Below, one piece after another: positions 62,212-64,000 of a DNA stretch of 64,000 nucleotides (within the stretch, counting starts at the first letter, position 1; each line of letters opens with the position of its first letter). Source of the stretch: an uncultured Eubacteriales bacterium. Its GTDB lineage: Bacteria; Bacillota; Clostridia; Peptostreptococcales; Anaerovoracaceae. Below the pieces are notes generated by a model. It made no database searches and was not told the DNA's origin. It saw only the letters and a list, made by a program, of their open reading frames with translations. The stretch lies in contig CACYFZ010000002.1 of the NCBI GenBank assembly GCA_902773835.1, forward strand, positions 62,001 through 126,000, in the 5' to 3' direction. The translations under genes and the position numbers were made by a program.

Positions 62212-62285
62212 GCGCGTCAATTCGGGCGTGCATACCTACTGCGCAGGGAGAGCCTGCGCCGATTATGACCACAGGAGGTGTCAAG
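62212..62285 (+). promoter_or_regulatory. structured rpsF leader, probable S6:S18 autoregulatory element
   Basis: The leader holds a perfect seven-base-pair stem GCGCAGG / CCTGCGC (62241-62259) with a GAGAG loop, flanked by CATACCTACT and CGATTATGACCACAGGAGG. In many bacteria the S6:S18 complex binds a leader hairpin of this kind before rpsF and represses its own synthesis. The match to the published motif cannot be scored here. Confidence 0.5.
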
Positions 62286-62576
62286 ATGAGAGATTATGAA
62301 CTTCTATTCGTGCTTGATCCTAGCCTGGATGAAGAACAGAAAGCCAACCTCGTAGAGACAGCTAAGTCTGTAATCAACAACGGGGGCGGTGAGGCCGGTG
62401 AGGCTGATGTATGGGGTGAGAAAAAGCTCGCCTACAACATCAATAAGAAAAGCACAGGCTACTATGTAGTTCTTCCGTTCAAGGCAGATGCCGAGCTTCC
62501 TAAGGAGCTTGACAGAAGACTCAGGATTAACGAAAACGTAATGAGACATATCATCGTCAGCCAGGACGAGGAGTAG
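62286..62576 (+). CDS. rpsF: 30S ribosomal protein S6
   Basis: A 96-residue S6 protein (MRDYELLFVLDPSLDEEQK, GEADVWGEKKLAYNINKK, YYVVLPFKA, RINENVMRHIIV). The ATG at 62286 has AGGAGGTG upstream; an in-frame earlier start at 62208 is rejected as it lies inside the structured leader and would precede the ribosome binding site. S6 binds S18 on the 30S platform. It is the first gene of rpsF-ssb-rpsR, with a 19-base gap to ssb. This conserved order marks the end of the envelope gene region. Confidence 0.97.
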   Translation: MRDYELLFVLDPSLDEEQKANLVETAKSVINNGGGEAGEADVWGEKKLAYNINKKSTGYYVVLPFKADAELPKELDRRLRINENVMRHIIVSQDEE

Positions 62577-62595
62577 CAGAAAGGAAGGACCGGAT

Positions 62596-63114
62596 ATGAA
62601 TAGCGTAGTACTTATCGGAAGACTTGCGAGAGATCCGGAGCTCTCCTACACGCCTAACACGCAGACTGCAGTTACTCGTTTTACTCTCGCCGTCGACAGA
62701 CCGAGAAGACAGGGTGAGGACCAGGGCGCAGATTTCATCCGCGTAACCGTGTTCGGCAGACAGGCAGAGACCTGCGACCGCTACCTGTCCAAAGGCAGAC
62801 AGGCAGCCGTACTGGGCAGGATCCAGACAGGAAGCTACAAAAACAGAGAAGGTGTCACAGTGTACACGACTGACATCATTGCCGACAGAGTCGAGTTCCT
62901 CGGCGGAGGCCAGGGCGGACAGACAGGAGCATCCCGCACTACTTTTGCAGGCGGTATGGACAGCCCGTCAATGCCGCAGGCTATGGCAATGGACGAGCCA
63001 AGTGCAGCAGCAGACACACAGGGCACAGCGTTCAGCGCACCACAGAATGATTTAGGCGGTTTTGACGATATGCCGGATTCATTCCAGGCCGCTGAGGATG
63101 ATATTCCATTCTAA
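62596..63114 (+). CDS. ssb: single-stranded DNA-binding protein
   Basis: A 172-residue [19 protein letters not shown] begins the OB-fold, which carries [23 protein letters not shown] and [10 protein letters not shown] Gly/Gln/Ser/Ala-rich linker follows the OB-fold from about 108, and the acidic tip ends DDIPF, the sequence that binds partner replication and repair proteins. Length and order are normal for Firmicutes. GAAAGGAAGG precedes the ATG. Confidence 0.97.
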   Translation: MNSVVLIGRLARDPELSYTPNTQTAVTRFTLAVDRPRRQGEDQGADFIRVTVFGRQAETCDRYLSKGRQAAVLGRIQTGSYKNREGVTVYTTDIIADRVEFLGGGQGGQTGASRTTFAGGMDSPSMPQAMAMDEPSAAADTQGTAFSAPQNDLGGFDDMPDSFQAAEDDIPF

Positions 63115-63134
63115 AAGAAAGGAAAGGCACGATA

Positions 63135-63386
63135 ATGGAAAGAAATAGCAGACCAAGACGCATGAATACTGGCATGAGAAGACGTAAAGTCTGCCAGTTC
63201 TGCGCAGATAAAGACAAGAAAATCGACTACAAGGATGCTGAGACTCTCGGTAAATACATTACTGAGAGAGGTAAGATTCTTCCAAGAAGAGTAACAGGCA
63301 CATGTGCAATGCACCAGAGAGCTGTTGCTAAGGCTATTAAGAGAGCCAGAGTAGTCGCACTGCTGCCGTTCGATGCGGATCAGTAG
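63135..63386 (+). CDS. rpsR: 30S ribosomal protein S18
   Basis: An 83-residue S18 protein: [19 protein letters not shown] (with a zinc-binding-like CxxC), [27 protein letters not shown] and [11 protein letters not shown] are family motifs. Together with S6 it forms the platform heterodimer. The ATG lies 20 bases after the ssb stop, preceded by AAAGGAAAGG. An intrinsic terminator follows directly. Confidence 0.97.
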   Translation: MERNSRPRRMNTGMRRRKVCQFCADKDKKIDYKDAETLGKYITERGKILPRRVTGTCAMHQRAVAKAIKRARVVALLPFDADQ

Positions 63387-63401
63387 AAAGATGAAGACAG
63401 G

Positions 63402-63424
63402 CCGGTCCGCAAGGGCCGGTTTTT
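63402..63424 (+). terminator. rpsR terminator
   Basis: CCGGTCC pairs with GGGCCGG (one wobble) around GCAA, followed by TTTTT. Confidence 0.88.
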
Positions 63425-63443
63425 GCATTTAGGATTTGAGAAA

Positions 63444-64000
63444 TTGCTGAAAAGAATATTCGAAAAAGCAAAACTCAATAAGAATCGCCGCAAAGTTCAG
63501 CGTATCACAGGCGTTCCTGAGACGGATGAGCCCGTTGTGCTCCAAGAAGTCTTCGAGTCTGTAGAGGAGATGGAGCGCAGAAACGTCGGTAAACCGAAAA
63601 AAGCTCTTAAGGGCAGCAAAGGTGAACTGAAGAAAAAAGCTCCTGAAAAGCTGAAGGCCAAGCGGCGCAGACGCATAAGCAAGAAAAGGCAGATGAGGCA
63701 ACTCATAAGTATGATGGCGTTGTTCTTGTTTACTGCTTTTGTTGCTGTATTTTTGATGCATGAACATTATGTAAAGTACCCGGGAATACTGGAAAGAGAC
63801 ACAATTCGTCTTATGGGGCGCGGCAAGGATTACATAGCGTTGAGATGGGATGAGCCCAGAAATACTGAAGAGTATGAGATTTATTATAAAGAGTATATAA
63901 GAACTGAAAATACAGGGCACGATTCAGAGGACGAGGAATTCGAGCCGGATGAAACTTGGGAGAAGAAAACAACTACGGCAGGAGAATTTCAGGTTAGCGA
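63444..64000 (+). CDS. membrane-anchored protein with basic cytoplasmic part and fibronectin-like exterior (cut by window end)
   Basis: The frame is open from TTG at 63444 to the window end with no stop, giving at least 185 residues. AGGA at 63431-63434 precedes the TTG; no ATG is nearby. A Lys/Arg-rich cytoplasmic segment (1-87; RRRRISKKRQMRQ near the end) is followed by one membrane helix at about 88-105 and an extracellular part with ALRWDEPRNTEEYEIYYKEY, typical of fibronectin-III domains. Possible roles include a wall-associated peptidase or LCP-like protein, since similar domain starts occur in the proteins at 27664 and 35765. The rest lies beyond the window. Confidence 0.6.
   Translation, partial: MLKRIFEKAKLNKNRRKVQRITGVPETDEPVVLQEVFESVEEMERRNVGKPKKALKGSKGELKKKAPEKLKAKRRRRISKKRQMRQLISMMALFLFTAFVAVFLMHEHYVKYPGILERDTIRLMGRGKDYIALRWDEPRNTEEYEIYYKEYIRTENTGHDSEDEEFEPDETWEKKTTTAGEFQVS

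Noticed and set aside
62208..62285. Longer rpsF start inside the leader
   Set aside because: Normal S6 starts at MRDYELL, and AGGAGGTG lies just before that ATG; the upstream frame runs through the structured leader.
1..64000. CRISPR arrays, tRNA or rRNA genes, prophage or integrase genes
   Set aside because: No regularly spaced identical repeats, no cloverleaf or rRNA-like sequence and no integrase-like protein were seen. Only one dead transposase fragment is present.

Overview
The window looks like a chromosomal segment of a low-to-medium GC Gram-positive anaerobe of the Clostridia. The evidence is the gene order rpsF-ssb-rpsR at the right end, strong AGGAGG-type ribosome binding sites, teichoic-acid-type genes (TagO, TagG/TagH, TagB/TagF, LCP), sortase-independent secreted proteins built from fibronectin/Ig-like and InlB-type repeats, and no outer-membrane genes. 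The exact genus cannot be read from the sequence. Almost everything up to 62170 concerns the cell envelope.

Layout. 1-4660: end of an unrecognised gene, an acyltransferase and a secreted beta-helix protein behind an unusual 11-bp repeat promoter. 4825-14368: a teichoic-acid-like polymer operon with two LicD-type proteins (the second has lost its catalytic aspartates), an ABC exporter (permease and ATPase), a 1028-residue two-module CDP-glycerol phosphotransferase-like enzyme and a large GT-C-like membrane protein. 14350-16191 (minus): polysaccharide deacetylase lipoprotein and a DegT-like PLP protein. 16333-24008: lipid-linked sugar genes: GT2, ATP-grasp, two SMR/ArnE-F-like proteins, a CapK/PaaK-like ligase and a flippase, then a facing ATP-grasp/GT2 pair. 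24113-40187: membrane proteins, secreted wall enzymes (cysteine peptidases, L,D-transpeptidase), large surface proteins, an IS1182-type transposase remnant and an LCP ligase. 40358-50567: dTDP-sugar genes (4,6-dehydratase, WecE-like transaminase), glucose-6-phosphate isomerase, TagO-like initiator, YfhO-like protein and a second GT2/SMR/SMR/ATP-grasp module. 50632-56500 (minus): a Dlt-like operon that contains a PLP decarboxylase-like gene, and whose adenylation gene carries an early in-frame stop. 56605-62170: a GDPD-metallophosphatase fusion, a second CDP-glycerol transferase-like protein, a D,D-carboxypeptidase and an acyltransferase. 62178-64000: rpsF-ssb-rpsR with promoter and leader, then a truncated membrane-anchored protein.

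How the parts may work together (inference). TagO-like initiation, TagB/TagF-like and LicD-like polymerisation or decoration, TagGH export and LCP attachment form a complete wall-polymer route. Around it sit three GT2 plus ATP-grasp pairs, two of them with a two-gene SMR flippase, resembling the ArnC/ArnEF/ArnT or CsbB/GtcA/YfhO scheme for adding sugars outside the membrane. ATP-grasp enzymes are not part of those known schemes and could attach an amino acid to an amino sugar such as the one made by the 4,6-dehydratase and transaminase. The Dlt-like operon with its decarboxylase could similarly install an amine-bearing group other than D-alanine. These two are the best candidates for an undescribed system in this window.
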